A stretch of 64,000 bases of DNA, taken from Setophaga petechia. Taxonomy: Eukaryota; Chordata; Aves; Passeriformes; Parulidae. Below are positions 51,468-64,000 of this stretch, piece after piece; position 1 is the first letter of the stretch; each line of letters begins with the position of its first letter. Location of the stretch: contig JANCRA010000119.1 of NCBI GenBank assembly GCA_024362935.1, forward strand, positions 248,001 through 312,000, read 5' to 3'. The notes under the pieces are model-generated. The model was not told the origin of the DNA, made no database searches, and saw only the letters and a list, made by a program, of their open reading frames with translations. The position numbers were made by a program, and so were the translations under genes.

Positions 51468-54400
51468 TACTTGAAAGGAAGGCGTCTTAGACAACTTTCT
51501 TTTTCTTGTTACAGAACACACTGCAGCCCTCTGTGCAACTTCTAGAACACGATAGGAGATGTTTAGTGAGCAGGAAGGTTTTCTCCTTCCGAGACATAGT
51601 GAAAAAGCTTTTTGCTTAGATGTAGGTGACAAGAAACACTTACTGCAGTGCACTGAACAGCTAACTGCTACACAGCACTAGGATTGTGTTAGCAGCTTGC
51701 AAAGTGCTAGAAAACAGTACTTTCCCACTCTCTTGCCTTTCCCTTCACATTAATACTGGAAAGGAAGTCGTCTCAGACAACTTTCTTTTACATTTTGCAA
51801 AACACACTGCAGCCGTCTGTGCAACTTCTACAACACGATGGAAGTTGTTTTGTGAGCAGCAACGTTTTCCCCTTGCGAGACAAAGTGAAAAAGCTATTTG
51901 CTCAGATGTAGGTATCAAGAAACACTTACTGCCGTGCACTGACAAGCTAATTGCTACACAGCACTGCGATTGTGTTAGCAGCTTGCAAAGTGCTAGAAAA
52001 CAGTACTTTCCCACTCTCTTGCCTTTCCCTTCACATTAATACTTGAAAAGAAGGCGTCTCAGACAACTTTCTTTTTCTTGTTACAGAACACACTGCAGCC
52101 CTCTCTGCAACATCTACAACACGATGGAACTTGTTTAGTGAGCAGGAAGGTTTTCTCCTTGCGAGACATAGTGAAAAAGCTTTTTGCTTAGATGTAGGTG
52201 ACAAGAAACACTTACTGCAGTGCACTGAACAGCTAACTGCTACACAGCACTGCGATTGTGTTAGCAGCTTGCAAAGTGCTAGAAAACAGTACTTTCCCAC
52301 TCTCTTGCCTTTCCCTTCACATTAATACTTAAAAGGAAGGCGTCTTAGACAACTTTATTTTACATTTTGCAAAACACACTGCAGCCCTCTGTGCAACTTC
52401 TAGAACACGATAGGAGATGTTTAGTGAGCAGGAAGGTTTTCTCCTTGCGAGACATAGTGAAAAAGCTATTTGCTTAGATGTAGGTGACAAGAAACACTTA
52501 CTGCAGTGCACTGAAAAGCTAACTGCTACACAGCACTGCGATTGTGTTAGCAGCTTGCAAAGTGCTAGAAAACAGTACTTTCCCACTCTCTTGCCTTTCC
52601 CTTCACATTAATACTTGAAAGGAAGGCATCTTAGACAACTTTCTTTTTCTTGCTGCAAAACACACTGCAGCCCTCTGTGGAACTTCTACAACACGATGGA
52701 AGTTGTTTAATGAGCAGGAAGGTTTTCTCCTTGCGAGACATAATGAAAAAGCTATTTGCTTAGATATAGGTGACAAGAAACACTTACTGCAGTGCACTGA
52801 ACAGCTAATTGCTACACAGAACTGGGATTGTGTTAGCAGCTTGCAAAGTGCTAGAAAACAGTACTTTCCCACTCTCTTGCCTTTCCCTTCACATTAATAC
52901 TTGAAAGGAAGGCGTCTTAGACAACTTTCTTTTTCTTGCTGCAAAACACACTGCAGCCCACTGTGCAACTTCTAGAACACGATAGGAAATGTTTAGTGAG
53001 CAGGAAGGTTTTCTCCTTGCGAGACATAGTGAAAAAGCTTTTTGCTTAGATGTAGGTGACAAGAAACACTTACTGCAGTGCACTGAAAAGCTAATTGCTA
53101 CACAGGACTGGGATTGTGTTAGCAGCTTGCAAAGTGCTAGAAAACAGTACTTTCCCACTCTCTTGCCTTTCCCTTCACATTAATACTTGAAAGGAAGGCG
53201 TCTTAGACAACTTTCTTTTTCTTGCTGCAAAACACACTGCAGCCCACTGTGCAACTTCTAGAACACGATAGGAAATGTTTAGTGAGCAGGAAGGTTTTCT
53301 CCTTGCGAGACATAGTGAAAAAGCTTTTTGCTTAGATGTAGGTGACAAGAAACACTTACTGCAGTGCACTGAAAAGCTAATTGCTACACAGGACTGGGAT
53401 TGTGTTAGCAGCTTGCAAAGTGCTAGAAAACAGTACTTTCCCACTCTCTTGCCTTTCCCTTCACATTAACACTTGAAAGCAAGGCGTCTTAGACAACTTT
53501 TTTTTTCTTGCTGCAAAACACACTGCAGCCCTCTGTGCAACTTCTAGAACACGATACAAATTGTTTAGTGAGCAGGAAGGTTTTCCCCTTGTAGAGAAAG
53601 TGAAAAAGCTATTTGCTTAGATGTAGGTATCAAGAAACACTTACTGCCGTGCACTGAACAGCTAATTGCTACACAGGACTGGGATTGTGTTAGCAGCTTG
53701 CAAAGTGCTAGAAAACAGTACTTTCCCACTCTCTTGCCTTTCCCTTCACATTAATACTTGAAAGGAAGGCGTCTTAGACAACTTTCTTTTACTTTTTGCA
53801 AAACACACTGCAGTCCTCTGTGCAACTTCTAGAGCACGATAGGAGATGTTTAGTGAGCAGGAAGGTTTTCTCCTTGCGAGACAGAGTGAAAAAGCTATTT
53901 GCTCAGATGTAGGTGACAAGAAACACGTACTGCAGTGCAGTGACAAGTTAATTGGTACACAGCACTGGGATTGTGTTAGCAGCTCTCAAAGTGATAGAAA
54001 ACAGTACTTTCCCACTCTCTTGCCTTTCCCTTCACATTAATACTTGAAAGGAAGGCGTCTTAGACAACTTTTTTTTTCTTGCTGCAAAACACACTGCAGC
54101 CCTCTGTGCAACTTCTAGAACACGATAGGAAATGTTTAGTGAGCAGGAAGGTTTTCTCCTTGCGAGACATAATGAAAAAGCTTTTTGCTTAGATATAGGT
54201 GACAAGAAACACTTACTGCAGTGCACTGAACAGCTAACTGCTACACAGCACTAGGATTGTGTTAGCAGCCTGCAAAGTGCTAGAAAACAGTACTTTCCCA
54301 CTCTCTTGCCTTTCCCTTCACATTAATACTTGAAAGGAAGGCATCTTAGACAACTTTCTTTTTCTTGTGTCAAAAATCTCTGCAGCCCTCTCTGCAACAT

Positions 54401-57400
54401 CTACAACAGGATGGAAGTTGTTTAGTGAGCAGGTAGGTTTTCTCCTTGCGAGACATAGTGAAAAAGCTATTTCCTTAGATGTAGGTGACAAGAAACACTT
54501 ACTGCCGTACACTGAAAAGCTAACTGCTACACAGCACTGCGATTGTTTTAGCAGCCTGCAAAGTGCCAGAAAACAGTACTTTCCCACTCTGTTGCCTTTC
54601 CCTACACATTAATACTTGAAAGGAAGGCTTCTTAGACAACTTTGTTTTACATTTTGCAAAACACACTGCAGCTGTCTGTGCAACTTCTACAACACGATGG
54701 AAGTTGTTTAGTGAGCAGCAACGTTTTCCCCTTGCGAGACAAAGTGAAAAAGCTATTTGCTCAGATGTAGGTATCAAGAAACACTTACTGCCGTGCACTG
54801 ACAAGCTAATTGCTACACAGCACTGCGATTGTGTTAGCAGCTTGCAAAGTGCTAGAAAACAGTACTTTCCCACTCTCTTGCCTTTCCCTTCACATTAATA
54901 CTTGAAAGGAAGGCGTCTCAGACAACTTTCTTTTCCTTGTTACAGAACACACTGCAGCCCTCTCTGCAACATCTACAACACGATGGAACTTGTTTAGTGA
55001 GCAGGAAGGTTTTCTCCTTGCGAGACATAGTGAAAAAGCTTTTTGCTTAGATGTAGGTGACAAGAAACACTTACTGCAGTGCACTGAACAGCTAACTGCT
55101 ACACAGCACTAGGACTGTGTTAGCAGCTTGCAAAGTGCTAGAATACAGTACTTTCCCACTCTCTTGCCTTTCCCTTCACATTAATACTTGAAAGGAAGGC
55201 GTCTTAGACAACTTTATTTTACATTTTGCAAAACACACTGCAGCCCTCTGTGCAACTTCTAGAACACGATAGGAGATGTTTAGTGAGCAGGAAGGTTTTC
55301 TCCTTGCGAGACATAGTGAAAAAGCTATTTGCTTAGATGTAGGTGACAAGAAACACTTACTGCATTGCACTGAAAAGCTAACTGCTACACAGCACTGCGA
55401 TTGTGTTAGCAGCTTGCAAAGTGCTAGAAAACAGTACTTTCCCACTCTCTTGCCTTTCCCTTCACATTAATACTTGAAAGGAAGGCATCTTAGACAACTT
55501 TCTTTTTCTTGCTGCAAAACACACTGCAGCCCTCTGTGGAACTTCTACAACACGATGGAAGTTGTTTAATGAGCAGGAAGGTTTTCTCCTTGCGAGACAT
55601 AATGAAAAAGCTATTTGCTTAGATATAGGTGACAAGAAACACTTACTGCAGTGCACTGAACAGCTAATTGCTACACAGAACTGGGATTGTGTTAGCAGCT
55701 TGCAAAGTGCTAGAAAACAGTACTTTCCCACTCTCTTGCCTTTCCCTTCACATTAATACTTGAAAGGAAGGCGTCTTAGACAACTTTCTTTTACTTTTTG
55801 CAAAACACACTGCAGTCCTCTGTGCAACTTCTAGAGCACGATAGGAGATGTTTAGTGAGCAGGAAGGTTTTCTCCTTGCGAGACAGAGTGAAAAAGCTAT
55901 TTGCTCAGATGTAGGTGACAAGAAACACGTACTGCAGTGCAGTGACAAGTTAATTGGTACACAGCACTGGGATTGTGTTAGCAGCTCTCAAAGTGATAGA
56001 AAACAGTACTTTCCCACTCTCTTGCCTTTCCCTTCACATTAATACTTGAAAGGAAGGCGTCTTAGACAACATTATTTTCTTGCTGCAAAACACGCTGCAG
56101 CCCTCTGTGCAACTTCTAGAACACGATAGGAAATGTTTAGTGAGCAGGAAGGTTTTCTCCTTGCGAGACATAGTGAAAAAGCTTTTTGCTTCGATATAGG
56201 TGACAAGAAACACTTACTGCAGTGTACTGAACAGCTAACTGCTACACAGCACTAGGACTGTGTTAGCAGCCTGCAAAGTGCTAGAAAACAGTACTTTCCC
56301 ACTCTCTTGCCTTTCCCTTCACATTAATACTTGAAAGGAAGGCATCTTAGACAACTTTCTTTTTCTTGTGTCAAAAATCTCTGCAGCCCTCTCTGCAACA
56401 TCTACAACAGGATGGAAGTTGTTTAGTGAGCAGGAAGGTTTTCTCCTTGCGAGACATAGTGAAAAAGCTATTTCCTTAGATGTAGGTGACAAGAAACACT
56501 TACTGCCGTACACTGAAAAGCTAACTGCTACACAGCACTAGGATTGTGTTAGCAGCTTGCAAAGTGCTAGAAAACAGTACTTTCCCACTCTCTTGCCTTT
56601 CCCTTCACATTAATACTGGAAAGGAAGTTGTCTCAGACAACTTTCTTTTACATTTTGCAAAACACACTGCAGCCGTCTGTGCAACTTCTACAACACGATG
56701 GAAGTTGTTTTGTGAGCAGCAACGTTTTCCCCTTGCGAGACAAAGTGAAAAAGCTATTTGCTCAGATGTAGGTATCAAGAAACACTTACTGCCGTGCACT
56801 GACAAGCTAATTGCTACACAGAACTGCGATTGTGTTAGCAGCTTGCAAAGTGCTAGAAAACAGTACTTTCCCACTCTCTTGCCTTTCCCTTCACATTAAT
56901 ACTTGAAAAGAAGGCGTCTCAGACAACTTTCTTTTTCTTGTTACAGAACACACTGCAGCCCTCTCTGCAACATCTACAACACGATGGAACTTGTTTAGTG
57001 AGCAGGAAGGTTTTCTCCTTGCGAGACATAGTGAAAAAGCTTTTTGCTTAGATGTAGGTGACAAGAAACACTTACTGCAGTGCACTGAAAAGCTAATTGC
57101 TACACAGAACTGGGATTGTGTTAGCAGCTTGCAAAGTGCTAGAAAACAGTACTTTCCCACTCTCTTGCCTTTCCCTTCACATTAATACTTGAAAGGAAGG
57201 CGTCTTAGACAACTTTCTTTTTCTTGCTGCAAAACACACTGCAGCCCTCTGTGCAACTTCTAGAACACGATAGGAAATGTTTAGTGAGCAGGAAGGTTTT
57301 CTCCTTGGGAGACATAGTGAAAAAGCTTTTTGCTTAGATATAGGTGACAAGAAACACTTACTGCAGTGCACTGAACAGCTAATTGCTACACAGAACTGCG

Positions 57401-59758
57401 ATTGTGTTAGCAGCTTGCAAAGTGCTAGAAAACAGTACTTTCCCACTCTCTTGCCTTTCCCTTCACATTAACACTTGAAAGCAAGGCGTCTTAGACAACT
57501 TTTTTTTTCTTGCTGCAAAACACACTGCAGCCCTCTGGGCAACTTGTAGAACACGATACAAGTTGTTTAGTGAGCAGCAACGTTTTCCCCTTGTAGAGAA
57601 AGTGAAAAAGCTCTTTGCTTAGATGTAGGTATCAAGAAACACTTACTGCCGTGCACTGACAACCTAATTGCTACACAGCACTGCGATTGTGTTAGCAGCT
57701 TGCAAAGTGCTAGAAAACAGTACTTTCCCACTCTGTTGCCTTTCCCTTCACATTAATACTTGAAAGGAAAGCGTCTTAGAGAAGTTTATTTTACTTTTTG
57801 CAAAACACACTGCAGTCCTCTGTGCAACTTCTAGAGCACGATAGGAGATGTTTAGTGAGCAGGAAGGTTTTCTCCTTGGGAGACATAGTGAAAAAGCTAT
57901 TTGCTTAGATATAGGTGACAAGAAACACTTACTGCAGTGCACTGAATAGCTAATTGCTACACAGAACTGGGATTGTGTTAGCAGCTTGCAAAGTGCTAGA
58001 AAACAGTACTTTCCCACTCTCTTGCCTTTCCCTTCACATTAATACTTGAAAGGAAGGCGTCTTGGACAACTTTCTTTTTCTTGTTACAGAACACACTGCA
58101 GCCCTCTGTGCAACTTCTAGAACACGATAGGAGATGTTTAGTGAGCAGGAAGGTTTTCTCCTTCCGAGACATAGTGAAAAAGCTTTTTGCTTAGATGTAG
58201 GTGACAAGAAACACTTACTGCAGTGCACTGAACAGCTAACTGCTACACAGCACTAGGATTGTGTTAGCAGCTTGCAAAGTGCTAGAAAACAGTACTTTCC
58301 CACTCTCTTGCCTTTCCCTTCACATTAATACTGGAAAGGAAGTCGTCTCAGACAACTTTCTTTTACATTTTGCAAAACACACTGCAGCCGTCTGTGCAAC
58401 TTCTACAACACGATGGAAGTTGTTTTGTGAGCAGCAACGTTTTCCCCTTGCGAGACAAAGTGAAAAAGCTATTTGCTCAGATGTAGGTATCAAGAAACAC
58501 TTACTGCCGTGCACTGACAAGCTAATTGCTACACAGCACTGGGATTGTGTTAGCAGCTTGCAAAGTGCTAGAAAACAGTACTTTCCCACTCTCTTGCCTT
58601 TCCCTTCACATTAATACTTGAAAAGAAGGCGTCTCAGACAACTTTCTTTTTCTTGTTACAGAACACACTGCAGCCCTCTCTGCAACATCTACAACACGAT
58701 GGAACTTGTTTAGTGAGCAGGAAGGTTTTCTCCTTGCGAGACATAGTGAAAAAGCTCTTTGCTTAGATGTAGGTGACAAGAAACACTTACTGCCGTGCAC
58801 TGACAACCTAATTGCTACACAGCACTGCGATTGTGTTAGCAGCTTGCAAAGTGCTAGAAAACAGTACTTTCCCACTCTGTTGCCTTTCCCTTCACATTAA
58901 TACTTGAAAGGAAAGCGTCTTAGAGAAGTTTATTTTACTTTTTGCAAAACACACTGCAGTCCTCTGTGCAACTTCTAGAGCACGATAGGAGATGTTTAGT
59001 GAGCAGGAAGGTTTTCTCCTTGCGAGACAGAGTGAAAAAGCTATTTGCTCAGATGTAGGTGACAAGAAACACTTACTGCAGTGCACTGAAAAGCTAACTG
59101 CTACACAGCACTGCGATTGTGTTAGCAGCCTGCAAAGTGCTAGAAAAGAGTACTTTCCCACTCTCTTGCCTTTCCCTTCACATTAATACTTGAAAGGAAG
59201 GCATCTTAGACAACTTTCTTTTTCTTGTATCAAAAAACTCTGCAGCCCTCTCTGCAACATCTACAACACGATGGAAGTTGTTTAGTGAGCAGGAAGGTTT
59301 TCTCCTTGCGAGACATATTGAAAAAGCTATTTGCTTAGATGTAGGTATCAAGAAACACTTACTGCAGTGCACTGAACAGCTAACTGCTACACAGCACTAG
59401 GACTGTGTTAGCAGCTTGCAAAGTGCTAGAAAACAGTACTTTCCCACTCTCTTGCCTTTCCCTTCACATTAATACTTGAAAGGAAGGCGTCGTAGACAAC
59501 TTTCTTTTTCTTGTTGCAAAAAACTGTGCAGCCCTCTGTGCAAGGTCTACGACACGATGGAAGATGTTTAGTGAGCAGGAAGGTTTTCTCCTTGCGAGAC
59601 ATAGTGAAAAAGCTATTTGCTTAGATGTAGGTGACAAGAAACACTTACTGCAGTGCACTGAAAAGCTAATTGCTACACAGCACTGCGATTGTGTTAGCAG
59701 CTTGCAAAGTGGTAGAAAACAGTACTTTCCCACTCTCTTGCCTTTCCCTTCACATTAA
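51468..59758. repeat. 29-monomer HOR, copy 2 (8,291 bp)
   Basis: It is a direct tandem duplicate of 43177-51467 at a constant offset of 8,291, from h24 (51468) through q4 (59473). Differences seen by eye are single bases: GATACAAATTG (near 53553) for GATACAAGTTG, TTTTCCTTGTT (near 54930) for TTTTTCTTGTT, and GAATACAG (near 55141) for GAAAACAG. The opening h24 reads CTTAGACAAC (lineage A), while the internal h24 at 58043 reads CTTGGACAAC (lineage B), as in copy 1. After q4 the array continues with q5 instead of another h24. Confidence 0.92.
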
Positions 59759-62700
59759 TACTTGAAAGGAAGGCGTCTTAGACAACTTTCTTTTACTTTT
59801 TGCAAAGCACACTGCAGCCCTCTGTGCAACTTCTACAACACGATGGAAGTTGTTTGGTGAGCAGCAACGTTTTCCCCTTGCGAGACAAAGTGAAAAAACT
59901 ATTTGCTCAGATGTAGGTATCAAGAAACACTTACTGCCGTGCACTGACAAGCTAATTGCTACACAGCACTGGGATTGTGTTAGCAGCTCTCAAAGTGATA
60001 GAAAACAGTACTTTCCCACTCTCTTGCCTTTCCCTTCACATTAATACTTGAAAGGAAGGCGTCTTAGACCACTTTCTTTTTCTTGCTGCAAAACATTCTG
60101 CAGCCCTCTGTGCAACCTCTACAGCACGATGGAAGTTGTTTAGTGAACAGGAACGTTTTCTCCTTGCAAGACATAGTGATAAAGCTATTTGCTTTGATAT
60201 AGGTAACAAGAAACACTTACTACAGTGCAGTGACAAGCTAATTGCTACACAGCAGTGGGATTGTGTAAGCAGCTTGCAAAGTGATAGAAAACAGTAATTT
60301 CCCACTCTCTTGCCTTTCCCTTCACATTAATACTTGAAAGGAAAGCGTCTTAGACAACTTTCTTTTTCTTGCTGCAAAACATTCTGCAGCCCTCTGTGCA
60401 ACCTGTACAGCACGATGGAAGTTGTTTAATGAGCAGGAATGTTTTCCCCTTGCGAGACATAGTGATAAAGCTATTTCCTTTGATATAGGTAACAAGAAAC
60501 ACTTACTACAGTGCAGTGACAAGCGAATTGCTACACAGCACTGGGATTCTGTTAGCAGCTTGCAAAGTGATAGTAAACAGTACTTTCCCACTCTCTTGCC
60601 ATTCCATTCATATTAAAACTTGAAAGGAAGGCGTCTTAGACCACTTTTTTTTCTTGCTGCAAAACATTCTGCAGCCCTCTGTGCAACCTGTACAGCACGA
60701 TGGAAGTTGTTTAATGAGCAGGAAAGTTTTCTCCTTGCGAGACATAGTGAAAAAGCTATTTCCTTAGATGTAGCTAACAAGAAACACCTACTGCAGTGCA
60801 CTGAAAAGCTAATTGCTACACAGCACTGGGATTGTGTAAGCAGCTTACAAAGTGATAGAAAACAGTACCTTTCCACTCCCTTGCCTTTCCATTCACATTA
60901 ATACTTCAAAGGAAGGGGTCATAGACAACTTTGTTTTTCTTGTTGCAAAACACTCTGCAGCCCTCTGTGCAACTTCTAGAACACGATAGCAGATGTTTAG
61001 TGAGCAGGAAGGTTTTCTACTTGCGAGACATAGTGAAAAAGCTATTTGCTTTGATATAGGTGACATGAAACACTTACAGCAGTGTAGTGACAAGCTACAT
61101 GCTACACAGCACTGGGATTGTCTAAGAAGCTTGCAAAAGGATAGAAAACAGTACCTTTCCACTCTCTTGCCTTTCCATTCACATTAATACCTGAAAGGAA
61201 GGCGTCTTAGACAACTTTCTTTTTCTTGCTGCAAAACATTCTGCAGCCATCTGTGCAACCTGTACAGCACGATGGAAGTTGTTTAATGAGCAGGAACGTT
61301 TTCTCCTTGCGAGACAGAGTGAAAAAGCTATTTGCTTAGATATAGGTGACAAGAAACACTTACTGAAGTGCACTGAACAGCTAATTGCTACACAGCACTG
61401 CGATTGTGTCACCAGGTTGCAAACTGCTAGAAAACAGTACTTTCCCACTCTCTTGCCTTTCCCTTTACAATAATACTTGAAAGGAAGGCGTCTTAGACAA
61501 CTTTCTTTTTCTTGTTACAAAACACTCTACAGCCCTCTTTACAACTTCTAGAACACGATCGGAGATGTTTAGTGAGCAGGAAGGTTTTCTCCTTGCGAGA
61601 CATAGTGAAAAAGCTATTTGCTTAGATGTAGGTAAGAAGAAACACTTACTGCAGTGCACTGAAAACCTAATTGCTACACAGCACTGGGATTCTGTTAGCA
61701 GTTTGCAAAGTGCTAGAAAACAGTACTTTCCCACTCTCTTGCCTTTCCATTCGCATTAATACTTGAAAGGAAGGCGTCTTAGACTAATTTCTTTTGCTTG
61801 TTACAAAACACTCTGCAGCCCTCTGTGCAACTTCTAGAACACGATAGGAGATGTTTAGTGAGGAGGAAGGTTTTCTCCTTGCAAGACATAGTGAAAAAGC
61901 TATTTGCTTAGATGTAGGTGACAAGAAACACTTACTGCAGTGCACTGAAAAGCTAATTGCTACACAGAACTGCGATTGTGTTAGCAGCTTGCAAAGTGCT
62001 AGAAAACAGTACTTTCCCACTCTCTTGCCTTTCCCTACACATTAATACTTGAAAGGAAGGCGTCTTAGACAACTTTCTTTTTCTTGTTGCCAGAAAATCT
62101 TCAGCCCTCTGTGCAACTTCTGGAACAGACAGGAGATGTTTAGTGAGCAGGAAGGTTTTCTCCTTGCGAGACATAGTGAAAAAGCTATTTGCTTAGATGT
62201 AGGTGACCAGAAACACTTACTGCAGTGCACTGAAAAGCTAACTGCTAAACAGCAGTGGGATTGTGTAAGCAGCTTGCAAAGTGCTAGAAAACAGTGCTTT
62301 CCCACTCTCTTGCCTTTCCATTCACATTAATACTTCAAAGGAAGGCGTCTTAGACAACTTTCTTTTTCTTGTTGCTAAACAATCTGCAGCCCTCTGTGCA
62401 ACTTCAAGAACACGACAGGAGATGTTTAGTGAGCAGGAAGGTTTTCTCCTTGGGAGACATAGTGAAAAAGCTATTTGCTTAGATATAGGTGACAAGAAAC
62501 ACTTACTGCAGTGCACTGAACAGCTAATTGCTACACAACACTGGGATTGTGTTAGCAGCTTGCAAAGTGCTAGAAAACAGTACTTTCCCACTCTCTTGCC
62601 TTTCCCTTCACATTAATACTTGAAAGGAAGGCGTCTTAGACAACTTTCTTTTTCTTGCTGCAAAACACACTGCAGCCCTCTGTGCAACTTCTACAACACG

Positions 62701-64000
62701 ATGGAAGTTGTTTAGTGAGCAGGAAAGTTTTTCTCCTTGGGAGACATAGTGAAAAAGCTATTTGCTTAGATATAGGTGACAAGAAACACTTACTGCAGTG
62801 CACTGAACAGCTAATTGCTACACAGAACTGGGATTGTGTTAGCAGCTTGCAAAGTGCTAGAAACCAGTAGTTTCCCACTCTCTTGCCTTTCCCTTCACAT
62901 TAATACTTGAAAGGAAGGCGTATTAGACAACTTTCTTTTTCTTGTGTCAAAACGCACTGCAGCCCTCTGTGCAACTTCTAGAACACGATAGGAGATGTTT
63001 AGTGAGCAGGAAGGTTTTCTCCTTGCGAGACATCGTGAAAAAGCTTTTTGCTTAGATGTAGGTGACAAGAAACACTTACTGCAGTGCACTGAACAGCTAA
63101 CTGCTACACAGCACTAGGATTGTGTTAGGAGCTTGCAAAGTGCTAGAAAACAGTACTTTCCCACTCTCTTGCCTTTCCCTTCACATTAATACTTGAAAGG
63201 AAGGCTTCTTAGACAACTTTGTTTTACATTTTGCAAAACACACTGCAGCTGTCTGTGCAACTTCTACAACACGATGGAAGTTGTTTAGTGAGCAGCAACG
63301 TTTTCCCCTTGCGAGACAAAGTGAAAAAGCTATTTGCTCAGATGTAGGTATCAAGAAACACTTACTGCCGTGCACTGACAAGCTAATTGCTACACAGCAC
63401 TGCGATTGTGTTAGCAGCTTGCAAAGTGCTAGAAAACAGTACTTTCCCACTCTCTTGCCTTTCCCTTCACATTAATACTTGAAAGGAAGGCGTCTTAGAC
63501 AACTTTCTTTTTCTTGTTACAGAACACACTGCAGCCCTCTCTGCAACATCTACAACACGATGGAACTTGTTTAGTGAGCAGGAAGGTTTTCTCCTTGCGA
63601 GACATAATGAAAAAGCTATTTGCTTAGATATAGGTGACAAGAAACACTTACTGCAGTGCACTGAAAAGCTAATTGCTACACAGCACTGGGATTGTGTTAG
63701 CAGCTTGCAAAGTGCTAGAAAACAGTACTTTCCCACTCTCTTGCCTTTCCCTTCACATTAATACTTGAAAGGAAGGCGTCTTAGACAACTTTCTTTTTCT
63801 TGCTGCAAAACACACTGCAGCCCTCTGTGCAACTTCTAGAACACGATAGGAAATGTTTAGTGAGCAGGAAGGTTTTCTCCTTGCGAGACATAGTGAAAAA
63901 GCTTTTTGCTTAGATATAGGTGACAAGAAACACTTACTGCAGTGCACTGAACAGCTAATTGCTACACAGAACTGCGATTGTGTTAGCAGCTTCCAAAGTG
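56043..64000. repeat. Right copy of the 52-kb super-repeat (matches 4011-11968)
   Basis: The offset of 52,032 bp is constant from h17 of the last 29-mer to the end of the window, with no indel. Single-base differences seen include GAACATTATTTTC (4036) versus CAACATTATTTTC, GAAACATTTACTG (4174) versus GAAACACTTACTG, CAGAACTTTCCC (5401) versus CAGTACTTTCCC, and GCTTTTTGC (6722) versus GCTCTTTGC. The distance equals 182 monomers by my count of starts. Confidence 0.9.
59759..64000. repeat. Copy of 7727-11968 at offset 52,032: q5, divergent block, start of HOR-type segment
   Basis: Monomers run from q5 (59759) through the divergent block (60045 to 62617), then the h1-like 62904, h2-like 63190, 63476 and a partial monomer from 63762. 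Every ORF boundary and almost every base matches 7727-11968. The only difference I noticed in this stretch is CTTAGACAAC near 60351 where the left copy has CTTTGACAAC near 8318. The repeat was still continuing when the window ended. Confidence 0.92.

Larger units (their letters stand above)
1..64000. repeat. Satellite DNA array, monomer about 286 bp, about 223 head-to-tail copies
   Basis: The same unit recurs every 285-287 bases across the entire window and always in the same orientation. I take each monomer to start at a motif like TACTTGAAAGGAAGGCGTC. Long-range spacings divide cleanly by the monomer: 7,148/25, 8,291/29 and 52,032/182 all give about 285.9. Nearly all length variation is single-base. 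One monomer (711-1151) is enlarged by an insert. Tandem arrays of this size and homogeneity are typical of eukaryotic centromeric or pericentromeric satellites; that location is inferred. No sequence in the window identifies the family or species. The array continues off both ends, starting mid-monomer at base 1 and ending mid-monomer at base 64000. Confidence 0.98.

Noticed and set aside
1..64000. CRISPR array or bacterial repeat region
   Set aside because: The 286-bp units abut directly with no unique spacers, and there are no cas genes or other prokaryotic genes.
1..64000. RNA genes, telomeric repeats or microsatellites
   Set aside because: No tRNA-like cloverleaf, rRNA segment, TTAGGG run or simple-sequence run longer than the short T-tracts in the monomers was found by reading.

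Overview
The whole window is one block of tandemly repeated satellite DNA. A monomer of about 286 bp (mostly 285-287) runs head-to-tail in a single orientation for about 223 copies. I find no credible protein gene, tRNA, rRNA, CRISPR array or recognisable transposon. The many short open frames (about 64 codons on +, about 89 codons on -) are the same few frames recurring once per monomer. The monomer length is not a multiple of three, so no frame crosses a monomer border. The scale, homogeneity and multi-monomer periodicity point to a eukaryotic chromosome, probably centromeric or pericentromeric heterochromatin. I do not recognise the satellite family and cannot name the species. A short CpG-dense insert near the left end looks like animal, perhaps vertebrate, DNA, but that is weak evidence.

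Layout. Positions 1-1151 hold the most divergent monomers and a foreign CpG-rich insert (about 870-1064). Positions 1152-3262 hold a second divergent group. At about 3262-3290, inside one monomer, the array switches to higher-order repeat (HOR) material. I number the HOR monomers h1-h25, taking 14016-21163 as reference (25 monomers, 7,148 bp). Full 25-mers lie at 14016-21163, 21164-28311 and 36601-43748. A 29-monomer derivative (8,291 bp) is tandemly duplicated at 43177-51467 and 51468-59758. It lacks h1-h3, has one replacement monomer (K) in their place, and carries four extra hybrid monomers (q1-q4). Partial HOR units lie at 3263-7726, 28312-30226 and 32375-36600. Divergent, older-looking monomers sit inside the HOR field at 8013-10871, 12587-14015, about 31170-32374 and again after 60045.

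Above the HORs there is a still longer repeat: 4011-11968 reappears at 56043-64000 at a constant offset of 52,032 bp (182 monomers), with very few differences. The window therefore covers slightly more than one turn of a possible 52 kb super-repeat. A second long-range copy (11730 to about 13790, repeated from 30313) lies at offset 18,583 bp (65 monomers).

The window reads as a record of unequal exchange. There are in-register hybrid monomers, whole-monomer losses and gains, block duplications, short conversion-like patches, and two HOR lineages (A and B) separable by single-base markers. The most distinctive observations are the nested periodicities (286 bp, 1.7 kb, 7.1/8.3 kb, 52 kb), the mappable exchange junctions, and the single CpG-rich insert at the divergent edge. 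All alignments were made by eye from the sequence; no identity percentages were computed.
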